Shown here one piece after another: positions 42,320 through 55,200 of a stretch of 64,000 nucleotides of DNA. How positions within the stretch are numbered: position 1 is the stretch's first letter; each line of letters begins with the position of its first letter. The notes below the pieces were generated by a model. The model did no database searches. It was not told the origin of the DNA and saw nothing but the letters and a program-made list of their open reading frames with translations. The stretch covers positions 61,175,584 through 61,239,583 of the forward strand of contig NC_087062.1 in assembly GCF_963678635.1 (NCBI RefSeq), in the 5' to 3' direction. Made by a program: the position numbers and the translations under genes. The stretch comes from Symsagittifera roscoffensis. Its lineage: Eukaryota; Xenacoelomorpha; Acoela; Convolutidae.

Positions 42320-43407
42320 TTAAAGTCTGACGAGGAAAACGTTCATTTTTTGGTCTATCAGGTGTTTCTTTTTCTCTTTCTTCCTTTGCTTCGCATCTTT
42401 AAGATACGCGGCTGGCAAGAATTTCATCCCAGATCCTAAGACTAAATTTGACATGACACGAGTGTCATCTTCCCAATGCTCGATTTTAGAGACAGTCCAT
42501 CCGTTCTCTTTATTTCTCAAAACAGTCAAACTCCTATCTTGAAGAGACCGCATAACAAACAAATCTATCCTTAAGTTTAAAACACAGTCAATGTTTTCCA
42601 CTTTGTGAACTGCCAGTTGAATGCACTCGTGCTTGTTCTCCAGAAGATCAAAATTGTATATATCGTTTGACGATTGGTCAATTAAGCACATCAGCCAATT
42701 AACCGAAGACATTTTAATTGATGGTTTAGACGAAAAGGGAATCTTGTAGTCTAAATTTTGACTGAACACGACTTGCTTTTTTTCGTCATCCCAATAACAC
42801 CAATCATACTTCGTCCATTCTACTGAGTATACATGCAGTACATCATTGTGCATAACAGGGTAGTCTAGAGGACGGACCACTTTGTCTCGATTGTTAACCA
42901 AAAACGCAGTCTTGTTCCAGGTCAAAGCAACTGCGTTGAAGTCCCTATTGCATGATCCCATAATCCTTTGCACACAACTTGCGCCTTCAATGCTACCTAT
43001 TCTATTAATCTTTCTGCGTCGGGTTCCAGAACTGAAAAACGTCGCACCTCGACTGAATCGCCACCAGTGACTCTAACTTGGTAATTCTCTCCGAAAAAGT
43101 CGGTCACTGTATTCAAGGTTCGGAAGTTTAATTGACCGTTGACAACCTGTTTAGATACTAATTTATGCGGCGTAGACTCTGCTGAATGCCCTGTTACACT
43201 TGTGTCTGCAAGACACAAAGTGTCTTTTTCCACCTTGTTTCCTTTCCAGTCTTTGATTTTGTGTCCCTGCTGTGCGTGATTCAATACACATTTCTCACAG
43301 AATACTTGTTTCACTTTCTTCTTTTTGGAACATGGGCTGCAAGTGAGTAGTAAATAAGGAGGCGTCCACTGTTCACAGTTAATGCACAAAGTCTTTGAAT
43401 CCGTCAT
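42320..43407 (-). pseudogene. Intronless B-box-like zinc finger protein, one frameshift
   Basis: Frame 43407-42997 starts MTDSKTLCINCEQWTPPYLL and has Cys-x2-Cys, Cys-x2-Cys, Cys-x2-Cys and then His-x5-His, a cross-brace pattern like B-box type 1 of TRIM-family proteins. After ERLIE a TAG ends it; the protein continues in the next frame (42973-42320, 217 codons) with a beta-rich region full of Trp, Asp and Leu, possibly beta-propeller-like, and a basic tail. No intron fits the gap, so one base change in frame is the simplest reading. It lies antisense in intron 2 and may be a retrogene. The C-terminal family is not recognised. Confidence 0.55.
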
Positions 43408-43789
43408 TTGAGGTTAAAATTATCAACGTTACAAGAACTCCACTAACACATAAGGATCTGAACTAAAATAGTAGTCGGACTCCCATTTTTATGCGCAACA
43501 TCCTTATGGAAAACTAATGACTCAATCAACCGTTTCTAAGAAAACCAATTCATTTTAATGTTCTTAATCGAATGACCTACAATGGAAACAGAAGCTCATT
43601 AATTAGCACATTCCGACCTCATGTAAACAGAAAAACTAAGAGATTTTCAATTGAACACAGAGGCAATATGTTTGCTTTGTATCGCACCACTTGCAATACA
43701 AAACAAACCTGTTGTTTCTCATAAAATTATAAGAACAGATGTGAAAGATTAGTTATCGAGAAAAATCCAAAAACTGTCGATGCAAACAG

Positions 43790-44300
43790 TAATTTCGATT
43801 GTACCCAGAAAATCAGATTGGGAATGGCAGTTATCGAGAAAATCCAAAAAAGTTTGATTTTCGAGGGCCATAACTTTTGTGTTGAAAAAATTGGACGTAA
43901 CAGAGTAAGCAAAGAAGCTTCCCACGACCTGTTTTTTTGAATTGAACTCAAAATCTCAGATACGAGAGGGTAAATTTTGATAAAACTTCAAATTTCAATT
44001 AAAAAAATAGGAAACTTTTCAAAATTTTTCATTTCCGAGTGCCATAACCTCGCTTCTGCAAAACCATTTCTCACAATTAGATTGAATCGAAAGTCTCAGA
44101 CTAGCAAAAGTAGTTTGAGAAAAATCGAAAAGTATCAAAAAACGTTCAAAAAATCAAAAATTTGATTTTACCGAGGGCGATAAATTTTTGTGTAAAAAAT
44201 TTGTGAGTGGCCGCTAAATCACTAAAGCTTTTCCAATCTGTTTTATTCATAAAAACCAAAATCTCAGATTTGGGGTGGGGTCGTTTTCGACAAAAATAAA
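43790..44300. repeat. Four diverged 140-170-bp repeats
   Basis: A unit with (c/a)aaaatctcagatt..ggg followed by gataaaac or gagaaaa and tcaaaaa recurs near 43811, 43952, 44094 and 44262. The same family occurs at 48140-48560. No coding sense. Confidence 0.65.
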
Positions 44301-44478
44301 CAAAAAATTAAAAATAGGGGCGTAATATTACCCCCACAGACTTTGTCGAAGGCTTTAGATAGAGGGGTAAAGTAAAAAGAGACTAGGACAGTATACAGGG
44401 ACAGAGGGGAGTAGGCGATCTTTGCATTGATATCCCTGCAAATCAGTGTAAAATTTTTCGAGAAAAACAAATTTTTGA

Positions 44479-44690
44479 AGTGCATTACGAGGCCAAACTG
44501 TGCACTGGATAGGAGCACAATTTTGTGTCTTTATGTTCCTGGATTCCAGAGACAAGTCTTTAAAATGTGAAAAATTTGTCGGAACGATCAAAGGACAGTA
44601 AAGAACAAAAGAAGAATAAAGGGAGCGTCCTTGTTGCGGAATCCGCTTACAATGCACAAAATGCACAGTTTGGCCTCGTAATGTGAAAAA
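44479..44690. repeat. Inverted repeat around tgcattacgaggccaaactg
   Basis: The segment cattacgaggccaaactgtg at about 44484-44503 reappears as its reverse complement near 44662-44685, with looser matching beyond (aaattttt on the outer side). About 155 bases lie between. It may be a small fold-back element. ORFs over it show no family. Confidence 0.6.
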
Positions 44691-45094
44691 AAATTTCCAA
44701 AGCGTCTCAAAAAAGAAACAATAAAAAACCCAATCCCATAGACTTTCATGAAACCTGTTTTTAACAAACAGGAATTCAAGGCAAACATCTGACGGGACAA
44801 TACTTTTGAAGCGGAAGCAACGGAACAACACTTATCAAGCGGAAACAAAGCCCACAATCTTTGAGCAGACACAGCTCAGCCGAAAAAAAAACATTAAAAA
44901 AAAACTTCAAAAATTTTCAAGTCCTCCATGAAAATACAATTAACAACACTTGGAACAACTATGATACTTAATTACAGCACAAGAAAAACGTGATGTGCCA
45001 ACTAAGCCGACAATACTTGAGCAGATAAACGAAAGCCCGACAAAACAATTTTTACCGGATTTTTTTTCAATTGCATAAATACTGGAAAAAAAAC

Positions 45095-45180
45095 AAGGTC
45101 CAGCCGGGATTCGAATCCCTAAAATATGTGTGCAAAGGTGACTGAGTTACGTCTATGACAAGCGCAAAGGAACCTGAGAG
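45095..45180 (-). ncRNA. tRNA-like SINE remnant
   Basis: Minus strand: TAACTCAGTCACC resembles a polymerase III A box and GGGATTCGAATCCC a B box/T arm, about 45 bases apart, with GGCTGGACC behind. It does not fold into a complete tRNA (no matching acceptor 5' strand, T-stem mismatch), so it looks like a tRNA-derived SINE head. The following sequence (ttgtttacg..tagttcccgat near 45225-45265) is shared with 50400-50440 and 55265-55300. Confidence 0.4.
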
Positions 45181-46848
45181 TTATGAAGATTCCATAACAA
45201 AGCAAAATGAAAATTTGTAAGAAAATTTGTTTACGGGAAAAAGTCTAGTTCCCGATAAACTAGACTTTCGCAGGTGTAGAGATCAAAACCTCTTTAACAA
45301 TTAAGGGTTATAGTTGCTTAAATAGATGAGAGTAAACAGATAACAAGGGAAAATCTATAATATTATAAATCTCTCGAGTGTATTTGTCTGTGGAATAACT
45401 TGTTACTCTGCTTCTAATTTGCTGACCCGACAGAACTCATCTTTTGAGGTCTTTACCAGTTTTGCACCCCATCGTAAAGTTACAAAAAAAAGTTCAAAAG
45501 CTGTTCATACGGCAATTTGCATGTAAGAAATGTTCACGCTGGCACATTTTAATGCAGTTTATCACATGAAAAATCATTTTCAGAAGACTGTCAAATATTG
45601 AATTTCAGAAAAAATCAAGGAGGTACTGGGGAAAAAAATCAGGCCATTTTTTGTACACAGCCAAATATCCACCATGTACAGGACATTGCTTTTTTATTTA
45701 TGATTAAGCCCATAACAAGGTAAAAAAAGAACAGAAAAAGTGTGAAAAATGAAAGTGCAACTCTTTTGATGAAATTTATTGAATTTCAGTTTGAAATAAG
45801 ACCTGCAAAAATCGAAGCTACTGAAATTTTCGGGGGCTTTTTCCATTTTCACCCCCACACTTGAATTTTGAAAAACTTATTCTGCGTAGTCATAACTAAT
45901 GAAACTTTGCATGGTGAACAAAATAATTATTGTGAAAAGATTAGCTGTACATTCTTCATACCGTATATTCGCATGTAGCATGACGCATATAGCCGCAAAA
46001 TCACGTGAAATAAGTATGAAATTGAAAATTTGAAATGCGGAAAGTGGAGAAGAGCCCTTTCTGAAGCCCTGACATTGAGCACTGAGTGATAGATACACAT
46101 GATCTTTGCATAGTGATTGATACACATGATCTAAAACACCTGATCTAAAGCAGAACATGACCTAAAAATTTTCTAATTGTTCATATAATTGTTGAGAAAA
46201 GGGATGCTAAATTAGATGTCAGTGGCTTCTAAGATTCCTGTCCCATTCATTTCCATCAGACGGTTGCAGTTACGCACAAACATCTTCATGGGATTCAAAT
46301 CATTTGACATTCTCATTTTGAAATGAGGCCTCCTGAAAATAGAGGCCACTAAAATTTTCTGCAGCACTTTCTGAAAATGAGCTCACTCCTACATTTCAAA
46401 ACTGGTAGTGCCTTATAGCTAATGAGCTATCAAATTATAGACTTGAAAAGGGATCAAGTATCAACTGACCAGTTTTAATGAAACAAAAGCAAGTTGAATG
46501 AAAAGGAATTGGATCGCTCCAGAAAAAAAATTCCATGTTAAATTCCAGAGGGTGGTATTAGAGTCTAAAAATTAAAACGGAACCGCAACTAATGGAAAAA
46601 CATTATTTCATTGATCGAAAAAAAAGCTGGCAAACTCTCTGACCCAAAGAAAATTGGACAAAATTTAGCGCGCTCTACTAACTCCTAGTTATTGATAATC
46701 TCTTCTCGACAGTGAATGGGCCTTACGAATTTTTTTTTTGACTCTATTCGATGAGTAAGGAAGAGGGGTGAGTCATCAACTGAATCTCACTTTCTTGATA
46801 GTGAAGTTGATTTGGAACAGTTTGAACAATCATAGTACGCATTTGCAG

Positions 46849-47011
46849 AGTGAATTGGATGGGGAAAGTGTTGTGGCAGATCCCATTGCTGAAGACTACT
46901 CGTTGCAATATGGATGTTCGCTACTTTCCCTACGACATCCAGACATGCTACCTGGATCTTAGCTCCTGGCGCATGCTCGGAAGCGAAATCAACCTTGAGT
47001 TCATGGAGGAT
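46849..47011 (+). CDS. Ion channel subunit, exon 3 (Cys loop), first copy
   Basis: Acceptor CATTTGCAG, donor GAT/GTGAGT. It encodes NWMGKVLWQIPLLKTT, then the signature Cys loop Cys-x13-Cys (CNMDVRYFPYDIQTC) and LSSWRMLGSEINLEF of the loop B region. The loop B Trp is present but the usual following aromatic is not. It joins exon 2 in frame (split Arg codon) and ends in phase 0, matching exon 4. Confidence 0.9.
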
Positions 47012-48139
47012 GTGAGTATTAACTTTAACACACTCGTATCAGGTTTCTCATATCCACCTCACTCTAATTGCATCTTCGTAGACAAGCACAGCCCGGCTTC
47101 CCGCCACTTGCAACAAAATAGTGACCAAAATAATTTGAAAGGAAATTGTTTCTAGCAAACTTTTTCCAAAAATCATCAAATTACATGCAGCATCATATGT
47201 AATAACCGAACATAAGCTTCCAAAATGAATAGGGAAAAACTTAATAATTTCGTAGAAAAAAAAAACAAAAATCATAAGATTTCTGCCAGAAAATCTATGC
47301 GTTAACTAATCCGATAACAATAAGGACATGATAATACGAAAGCTAATTAGTTGCAGGTCCTGGCCGGACCTAAATCGAACGCCATTGTCCCAAGTATGTG
47401 CGTTACCTCCGCATGTTAAATACGCAGAATTAGTTGTTTGTGTTTCGTCGTCTACGAGCAGCCCCCCGCACCGGAATTTCATGGATAAAAATCGATTATG
47501 GAAAACGTTGTCTAAAATGTTGTCATTATGATGTTACTAAATTACCCAATGATGTTACTAAATTAGACACAAAGGCGATGTGGAGCTTTGTATTATTTGC
47601 GATCAAACACAAACAAAAAAAAGAGTAGTCGAAAAAGGATGAAAAACGTTGAAAAACTAGGTTAACCAAAACTTTGGCATGTCTCGATAAAAGGACTATG
47701 GGTCCAGCTAAGGCTGGACGTACATAATTGATATTTTTGAATTTGCTATACTGATGTCGGATAAAATGAGTAGTTTCGAAAGCGGACTTTGCCCAAAACC
47801 TTAGTTATTTCTCTACTTATGTTAGAAAAGTAAAAATTTTCGAGAAATTGGAATTTTTCTAAGGACATAACATTTTTCTTACAAAAAATAAGGAGTCTCC
47901 TCTTCACAAAAAAAAAAAATTTCTAACAAAAGAGGAGTCACCCAGACTTGAAAGGGCGGTTTTTATGGACAGTCGAAGAAGGGGTCAAAAGTTTTTTTGA
48001 TGGCCATATTTTTGATGGCGAAGCCAATTATTAAGGTAGGTTTTCAACAACCTGTTGTTTCGATTAAGCCCTTGATATCAGTAGTGCTAGGCTAGCTATC
48101 GAGTCAATTTTACAGGGTAGCTTTATATATCCCAATAAT

Positions 48140-48700
48140 TCGACTGAACCCAAAATCTCAGATTGGGGAGGATATTTCTCGGGAAAAGCCAAAAAATTTC
48201 AGAAAAACGGTTAAAAAAATTTAAAACCTTGACGTTTCCCAGTTCCATAATCAATGGGTAAAAATTTTGGGCAAATTTGATTCTGCAAAACGACTTCTCA
48301 CAACCCATTCTTTAGATTGAACCCAAAACTTCAGATTTGGGAGGGTAGTTCTCGGGAAAAGCCAAAAAGTTTCAAAAACGGTAAAATTTTTAAAACCTTG
48401 ACGTTTCCCAGTGCCAAAACCGTTGGGTAAAATTTTTGGGCAAATTTGATTCTGCAAAACAGCTTCTCACAACCCATTATTTAGATTGAACCCAAAACTT
48501 CAGATTTGCAAGGGTAGTTTTCTAGAAAAGTCGAAAAGTATCAAAAAAACCGTAAAAATTACCAAAATTGACTTTTCCGAAGGCAATAACTTTTTGTATA
48601 GAGAAAAACTGGGACTTCCCTCTAAACTAAGACAGATTCTTAACACCCACTACCTCCATTGAATCTACAACCTCAGATTTCGCAAGTTCAACCATGAAAA
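48140..48700. repeat. Tandem 170-bp repeats in intron 3
   Basis: Units begin cccaaaa(c/t)ttcagattt near 48148, 48321 and 48490 (periods 173 and 169); a looser match follows near 48660. Related to 43790-44300. The second large copy carries them at 58774-59330. Confidence 0.85.
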
Positions 48701-49360
48701 AGTGGGGGAGGGGGTGTACACATATAGGCAGATAAAAAATTGTGAAACGTAAATTTGAAAACAAGATAACTATTTTCTAAGCCAAAGTAAACCTAGTATT
48801 ATTTGATGCAACGTGTAACAGGCCAAAAGCAGCTGTTAAAATTTTGAATATAATGAACTGTTTATACTGAAAATTTTCCGAATAATTTACGAAAAAATAT
48901 TAAAATCTAATATAATTGATAGTAATCGATTAAAATGAATTTTATTCATATGATAATAATTAAGATTATAATCCATTTTTAATCAATTATAATCAAACTA
49001 TTTTGAATTTTATAGATTGACAATGAGAATCTACTAAAATCGATTATTATCCATGAACCACCAGTGCGCGAGACAAATTGGATCTCATAGCTAGTCAAAC
49101 GCGTCCGCTAGGCTGAAAAAAAAACGACTTGGGAAATTTATCTATTTAGCCGCAAGTTATTTTGCGCAATCTTCAGAAACGAATTGTAAAAATGCAACTA
49201 ACGCAAAATGTCCGTTAAGACCACGCGTTAGCAACCGAACGGTCTTGCCTCTGCCGGTAGTTGTCTCAGCAGGAAATTATTTATTTCACAACAATAACTT
49301 TCACGGCATAACCTGGTGCGGTAACGAAGATGTTAACGTGGTTTGGTATCTTAGGCAGCC

Positions 49361-49424
49361 ATGAAATTTACTTTGCTTTTGGCCTGTACAATTATGAACT
49401 TTTTTTTCTCGTCAATACTAGCAA
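49361..49424 (+). CDS. Possible signal-peptide exon of an unknown nested gene
   Basis: ATG at 49361 begins MKFTLLLACTIMNFFFSSIL, ending Ala, then a strong donor A/GTAAGTG at 49425. The residues form a textbook signal peptide (Lys, then a hydrophobic core, Ser-Ser-Ile-Leu-Ala cleavage site). No downstream exon can be recognised in the window, so it may be a chance match, an orphan exon, or the start of a nested gene. It is identical in the second copy at 59994-60057. Confidence 0.3.
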
Positions 49425-49926
49425 GTAAGTGAAAATTGTTATAATCAGCCAAAAAGTTCGTTAGAATAGTTGCTGACCGGATTAATATGATTTACTAAAT
49501 AGAAAACCGCTGCTTATTGCATGCTTAATCCAATAAATTATGTGTTATTGTGTTAAAGAATATCGCTCCGAAGAAAGCGAGGAGTATATATGGTTTATGT
49601 AATTTTTCTTCAAGACATTTTGGATGATAGGAGTAATAGATTTTGACTGATTTTAAGAACGAACTCAAGATCTAAATGACCAAAAATAGGAAAAACCGAT
49701 GTTTTTTTTGTGAATTTTGGTGGTTCATAACTGCCAGATTGCGCGCATTTAGTCTGCGCTTTCTTACCAGTTTTATATCCACAGCACATATGCAGTGAGC
49801 AAGCCCGCGCATAAAATTTGTTCGAATTGAGGCAGGCGAGCTACTGTAATTAGATCGAAGGAGACGAAATTTTGATCAATGAAGATTCAATACCACTGGC
49901 GCATGCATCTACAAAATTATCGCGTC

Positions 49927-52900
49927 TGCTGACTTTTGATTTCATATGAGCCAAAGGTAAAATGATTCAATGATTCTGTTAAACTAATTGTTAACCCGAA
50001 ATTATATATTCCAGTTTGATAACGCTTGCTAATCCCAAACGTAAAACCCAAATAGCCAAAAACAACTTCAGAAAAAAATGAATGAAATTATTCAACTTCA
50101 GACTTTTACGAATTACAAAACAACTTTCAGTAATAGTAAAAATGGTTTAAATAAAAAAAACCTTGGAAATTAGGCTGAAAATTATAAAAATTGCATTGAG
50201 AAAAAAAAACGGAAAATGAGCCGACGGATATAAGGACGAAAGCCAAGAATTCGAAAATTTTCATATTTTTTTTCGATAAGTTCGGTAGAATTTTTTTTAA
50301 CACATACATGCCTGCAGTTGGTAGCTCCTACGATTATTTAGTGCTTGCGATGTCAGCGCAGCCTGCAGTTGAAAGTAAAAGAAAGACGTATTTTGTAAGA
50401 AAAGTTGTTTACGCGAAAAAAATTTAGTTCCCGATTACAATTACACTTGCTATAGCAAGTGAAATAATTTTCTCAAATTTATCCAGGCAGTTTTTGCGCA
50501 ATCCTAATTGCCTTAAAGGATCCAAACTGTATTAGTTAAGATGCTTAAACTCAATTGGTCTACATAAGAGCCTCAACTTAATTGATCTACATAAGAGCCT
50601 CAACTTAATTGGTCTACATAAGAGCCTCAACAATTGACCAGGCAGTTTTTTTTGCTTAACTCCTGATTGCCTAAAAGGAGCCAGAAATGAACCAATGTTC
50701 GGGCAAAAGTTTTTGTGGTCCGAAATTTGGAAATAAAAATGCTCTAAATCAATTCTTGTGAAGTTCTAAGCAGCTTGTATTTGATCGACTTTTGATGTAA
50801 TATCAACCTAATTTGAAGAAAATTTCGTCATAATTGCTTATACGAAAACTCAAAATTGGTCTGATAAAAAAACCCACCCTAAGCATTAAAGTTCTCTCAC
50901 TTTCTTTGACATTACAAAAAATTTTTGCTTTATAACTTATTAGGAGCAGTCTAGATACCAACTGCTTTTTGGGAAATGCTTTGAATAGTTGGGAAATAAT
51001 TTTCTTTCAATCCATTTGAAAGAAAAATGGGCTAAACCAGTAATTGGATCGAACCCCGTAAACAAAACTGTTGTCATAAAAAATTTTTAGCTTCTAAGCT
51101 TTCACGACCTATCTCCCTAAATCCCTAAAAAGCATCAAAAAAAAATGTTGCCCACAAAAATGTGCAAAATACGATGACTACGCCAAATTAATACAAGTCA
51201 AAACAGTTTTAAAAAGAGGCGAAGCAGAGCTTCGCATCACTTGCGATACAAAAATATATGACTATGATTACCACCAAATGAATAGACAAATCAAAATTTG
51301 AAGAAAATAAAAATTAAAAATAAACTTTTTTTTTGTCAAAGCGAGTTATAAAAATTGGAAGAACGAACAAAAATTCCTGAAAAAAAAACCTGCAACATTA
51401 GAAACTTTAAACAGAGCTTTCAAAAAGCTTAAAAGAAACCGAACCTTTCTGCGGGACCTAAGCCGACAAGAATTTGTCGATATAGGCAGGTGTGTAACCT
51501 CTTTGCCACAAGAGCGAATTAACGTCTGACTTTTGATTTCAAATGAGCCAAAGATAAAATGATTCAGTGATTCTGTTAAACTAATTGTTAACCCGAAATT
51601 ATATATTCCAGTTTGATAATGCTTGCTAATCCCAAGCGTAAAACCCAAATAGCCAAAAACAACTTAAGAAAAAAATGAAAGAAATTATTCAACTTCAGAC
51701 TTTTACGAATTACAAAACAACTTTCAGTTATAGCAAAAATGGTTTAATTAAAAAAAACCATGGAAATTAGGCTGAAATTTATTAAAAAAAAAGCATTGAG
51801 AAAAAAAACGGAAAATGAGCCGACGGATATAAGGACGAAAGCCAAGAATCCGAAAATTTTCATTTTTTTTTCAATAAGTTTGGTAGAAAATTTTTTTAAA
51901 CACATACATGCCTGCAGTTGATAGCTCCTACGATTTTTTAGTGCTTGCGATGTCAGCGCAGCCTGCACTTGAAAGTAAATGCAGGACGAATTTTGTAAGA
52001 AAAGTTGTTTACGCGAAAAAATTTAGTTCCCGATTACAAGTACACTTGCTATAGCAAGTGAAACAATTTTCTCAAATTTATCCAGGCAGTATTTGCGCAA
52101 CCCTAATTGCCTTAAGGGATCCAAACTGTATCAGTTAAGATGCTTAAAACTAATAGGTCTACATAAGAGCCTCAACATAATTGGTCTACAAAAGACCCTC
52201 AACTTAATTGGTCTACATAAGAGCCTCAACTTAATTGGTCTACATAAGAGCCTCAACAATTGACCAGGCAGTTTTTTTTGCCCAACTTCTGATTGCCTAA
52301 AAGAAGCAAAAATGAACCAATTTTCGGGCAAAATTTTTCGGTCCGAAATTCGGAAATTCAAATGCACTAAATCAATTCTTGTAAAATTCTAAGCAGCTTG
52401 TATTTGATCGACTTTTGATGTAGTATCAACCTAATTTGAAGAAATATTCGTCATAACTGCTTATACGAAAACTCAAAATTGGTCTGATAAAAAAACCCAT
52501 CCTAAGCATTAAAGTTCTCTCACTTTCTTTGACATTACAAAAAAATTTTGCTTTATAACTTATTAGGAGCAGTCTAGATACCAACTGCTTTTTGGGAAAT
52601 GCTTTGAATAGTTGGGGAATGCTTTTCTTTCAATCCATTTGAAAGAAAAATGGGCTGAACCAGTAATTGAATCAAACACCGTAAGCAAAACTGTTGTCAT
52701 AAAAAATTTTCAGTTTCTAAGCTTTTACGACCCATCTCCCCAAATCCCTAAAAAGCATCAAAAAAAATTTTGCCCACAAAAATGTGCAAAACACGATAAC
52801 TACGCCGAATTAAAACAAGTCAAAACAGTTTTTAAAAGAGGCGAAGCAGAGCTTCGCATCACTTGCGATACAAAAATATATGACTATGATTACCACCAAA

Positions 52901-54200
52901 TGAATAGACAAATCAAAATTTGAAGAAAAAAAACATAACAAAAAAAACGTTTTTTTTTTTGTCAAAGCGAGTTATAAAAATTGGAAGAACGAACAAAAAT
53001 TCCTGAAAAAAAAAACCTGCAACATTAGAAACTTTAAAAAGAGCTTTCAAAAAGCTTAAAAGAAACCGAACCTTTCTGCGGGACCTAAGCCGACAAGAAT
53101 TTGTCGATATAGGCAGGTGTGTAACCTCTTTGCCACAAGAGCGAATTAACGTCTGACTTTTGATTTCAAATGAGCCAAAGATAAAATGATTCAGTGATTC
53201 TGTTAAACTAATTGTTAACCCGAAATTATATATTCCAGTTTGATAATGCTTGCTAATCCCAAGCGTAAAACCCAAATAGCCAAAAACAACTTTAGAAAAA
53301 AATGAAAGAAATTATTCAACTTCAGACTTTTACGAATTACAAAACAATTTTCAGTTATAGCAAAAATGGTTTAATTAAAAAAACTTTGGAAATTAGGCTG
53401 AAAATGATAAAAATTGCATTTAGAAAAAAAACGGAGAATGAGCCGACGGATATAAGGACAAAAGCCAAAAATCCGAAAATTTTCATTTTTTTTTCAAAAA
53501 GTTTGGTAGAATTTTTTTTAACACATACATGCCTGCAGTTGGTAGCTCCTACGATTATTTAGTGCTTGCGATGTCAGCGCAGCCTGCACTTGAAAGTAAA
53601 TGCAGGACGTATTTTGTAAGAAAAGTTGTTTACGCGAAAAATATTTAGTTCCCGATTACAAGTACAATTGCTATAGCAAGTGAAATAATTTTCTCAAATT
53701 TATCCAGGCAGTTTTTGCGCAGTCCTAATTGCCTTAAAGGATCCAAACTGTATTAGTTATGATGCTTAAAATCAATTGGTCTACAAAAGAGCCTCAACTT
53801 AAATGATCTACATAAGAGCCTCAACTTAATTGGTCTACATAAGAGCCTCAACAATTGACCAGGCAGTTTTTTTTTTGCTTAACTCCTGATTGCCTAAAAG
53901 GAGCTTAAAATGAACCAATTTGCGGGCAAAAATTTTTGTGGTCCGAAATTCGGAAATTAAAATGCACTAAATCAATTCTTGTAAAATTTTAAGCAGCTTG
54001 TATTTGATCGACTTTTAATGTAATATCAACCTAATTTGAAGAAAATGTCGTCATAATTGCTTATACGAAAACTCAAAATTGGTCTGACAAAAAAACCCAC
54101 CCTAAGCATAAAAGTTCTCTCACTTTCTTTTACATTAAAAAAATTTTTCTTTATAACTTATTAGGAGCAGTCTAGATACCAACTGCTTTTTGGGGAATGC
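49927..54200. repeat. About 2.7 tandem copies of a 1.6-kb repeat
   Basis: Marker sequences recur at steady spacing: cttttgatttca at 49934, 51531 and 53158; cagcgcagcctgca near 50355, 51955 and 53576; tctagataccaactgctttt near 50952, 52575 and 54172. Each unit has a nested 27-bp array and a hairpin-like aggcagtttt...attgcct. The head of each unit (catgcctgcagttggtagctc) resembles the tRNA-like remnants at 45100 and 55130 in position relative to the ttgtttacg..tagttcccgat part, so they may be one family. Confidence 0.9.
50545..50640. repeat. 27-bp array ttggtctacataagagcctcaa
   Basis: Three units here; four to five at about 52150-52265, three at about 53775-53855, and the matching arrays in the second large copy near 61180-61270 and 62785-62900. 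The period is about 27 bp with tta/aat linker variation. Translation on the minus strand gives a meaningless Leu-Cys-Arg-Pro-Ile repeat. Confidence 0.9.
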
Positions 54201-55124
54201 TTTGAATTGCAAAGCCAGTTTCTTCTATATTGTTTCGCTTGTTACGCTCAATTCCAATTCGTTCATCAAAATAAGGCAGGCTTTTCACACTAGTTTTTTG
54301 GCCCGCCAATTTTTGGTAGTACATTCGATGACCCCATATATGCGTAGTCTCAAATAACTTCAGTGAAATGCTCATTCAGTCGCAAACTATTTTTGCACAT
54401 CAACCACCTTCACAATCAATCCGAGCAATTCAGGGCAACCTTTCCGTCAAAAATGCATCAATAAAAAAATCAAAATTGGTTGGTCTGAATAAAAAAACAC
54501 TCGGTGCAAAAAAAATTTGTCAATTAAATAAAAAATCGAAATGGGACTGAATAAAAAACACCGTGAGCAAAAAAAGGTCATTTACTTCGAAAAACGTTTA
54601 AAAAAAATTCAACATAAATTATTATGATCAGTCTAGACATTTAACTGCTTTCTGGAGAAAGTTTCGACTTGCCAATCTTGTTTCTTCTACTTAACTTTTC
54701 GCTGGTTACTCGCGACTTGTTTATAAAACTTGTGCAGTATTTTCATACTGATAAATTTAGTTTTTCCTCCCTTTTGATCCACTTAAATTGGGCAACTAAG
54801 GTCAAGATTTAGAGGCGAAACAGAGCTTTGCGCTACTTGCTATACAGAAATGAATGACTACCACTAAAAGCATATGAAATGACAACTCTAAAATTGAAAA
54901 AAAAACTTTTGTCATTTCCCATAAAAAAATATATAAACATTGCAAAATAAGCCAAAAAATTCTGGGACAAACTTACCTGTATCATAGGAAAACTGACAAA
55001 GAATTTTTGGAATACCAGGCAGAAGCCGAACCTTCAAAAAAATTCATTTATACGGGAAGTAAGCCGAGCAAAATAAGGAGACAGACGACAGTCTAAAACA
55101 ACAAAAAACTTCCAATTTGCAAAA

Positions 55125-55200
55125 AAAGTCCCGACCGGAATAGAATTCCCGAGCTTTGTCGCTGCAACCATGGGTAATACCACTGTGTCTGATGCGCTGA
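55125..55200 (-). ncRNA. tRNA-like SINE remnant
   Basis: Plus-strand gtcccgaccggaatagaatt lines up with ggtccagccgggattcgaat at 45097, and the A-box side and the ttagttatgtgag..ctagtacccggt tail near 55275-55300 also correspond. It is degenerate. Confidence 0.35.

Larger units (their letters stand above)
41672..46848 (+). other. Intron 2 of the channel gene
   Basis: About 5.2 kb. It contains the antisense B-box-like gene (42320-43407), 165-bp type repeats (43790-44300), an inverted repeat (44479-44690), a tRNA-like SINE remnant (45095-45180) and, from 46740, the start of the large tandem duplication. 45200-46740 has no supported feature beyond a short direct repeat tgatacacatgatct near 46090-46130. 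Confidence 0.6.

Noticed and set aside
45095-45180. A functional tRNA gene
   Set aside because: A- and B-box-like parts exist but acceptor and T stems do not pair properly; the SINE-like tail suggests a derived element.
43727-46158. Short minus ORFs in intron 2 rich in Phe and Leu
   Set aside because: They are chance frames through AT-rich or repeat sequence, partly over the inverted repeat, with no motif and no splice context.
52131-52367. Leu-Cys-Arg-Pro-Ile repeat protein on the minus strand
   Set aside because: It is the translation of the 27-bp repeat and has no conserved frame in the other units.
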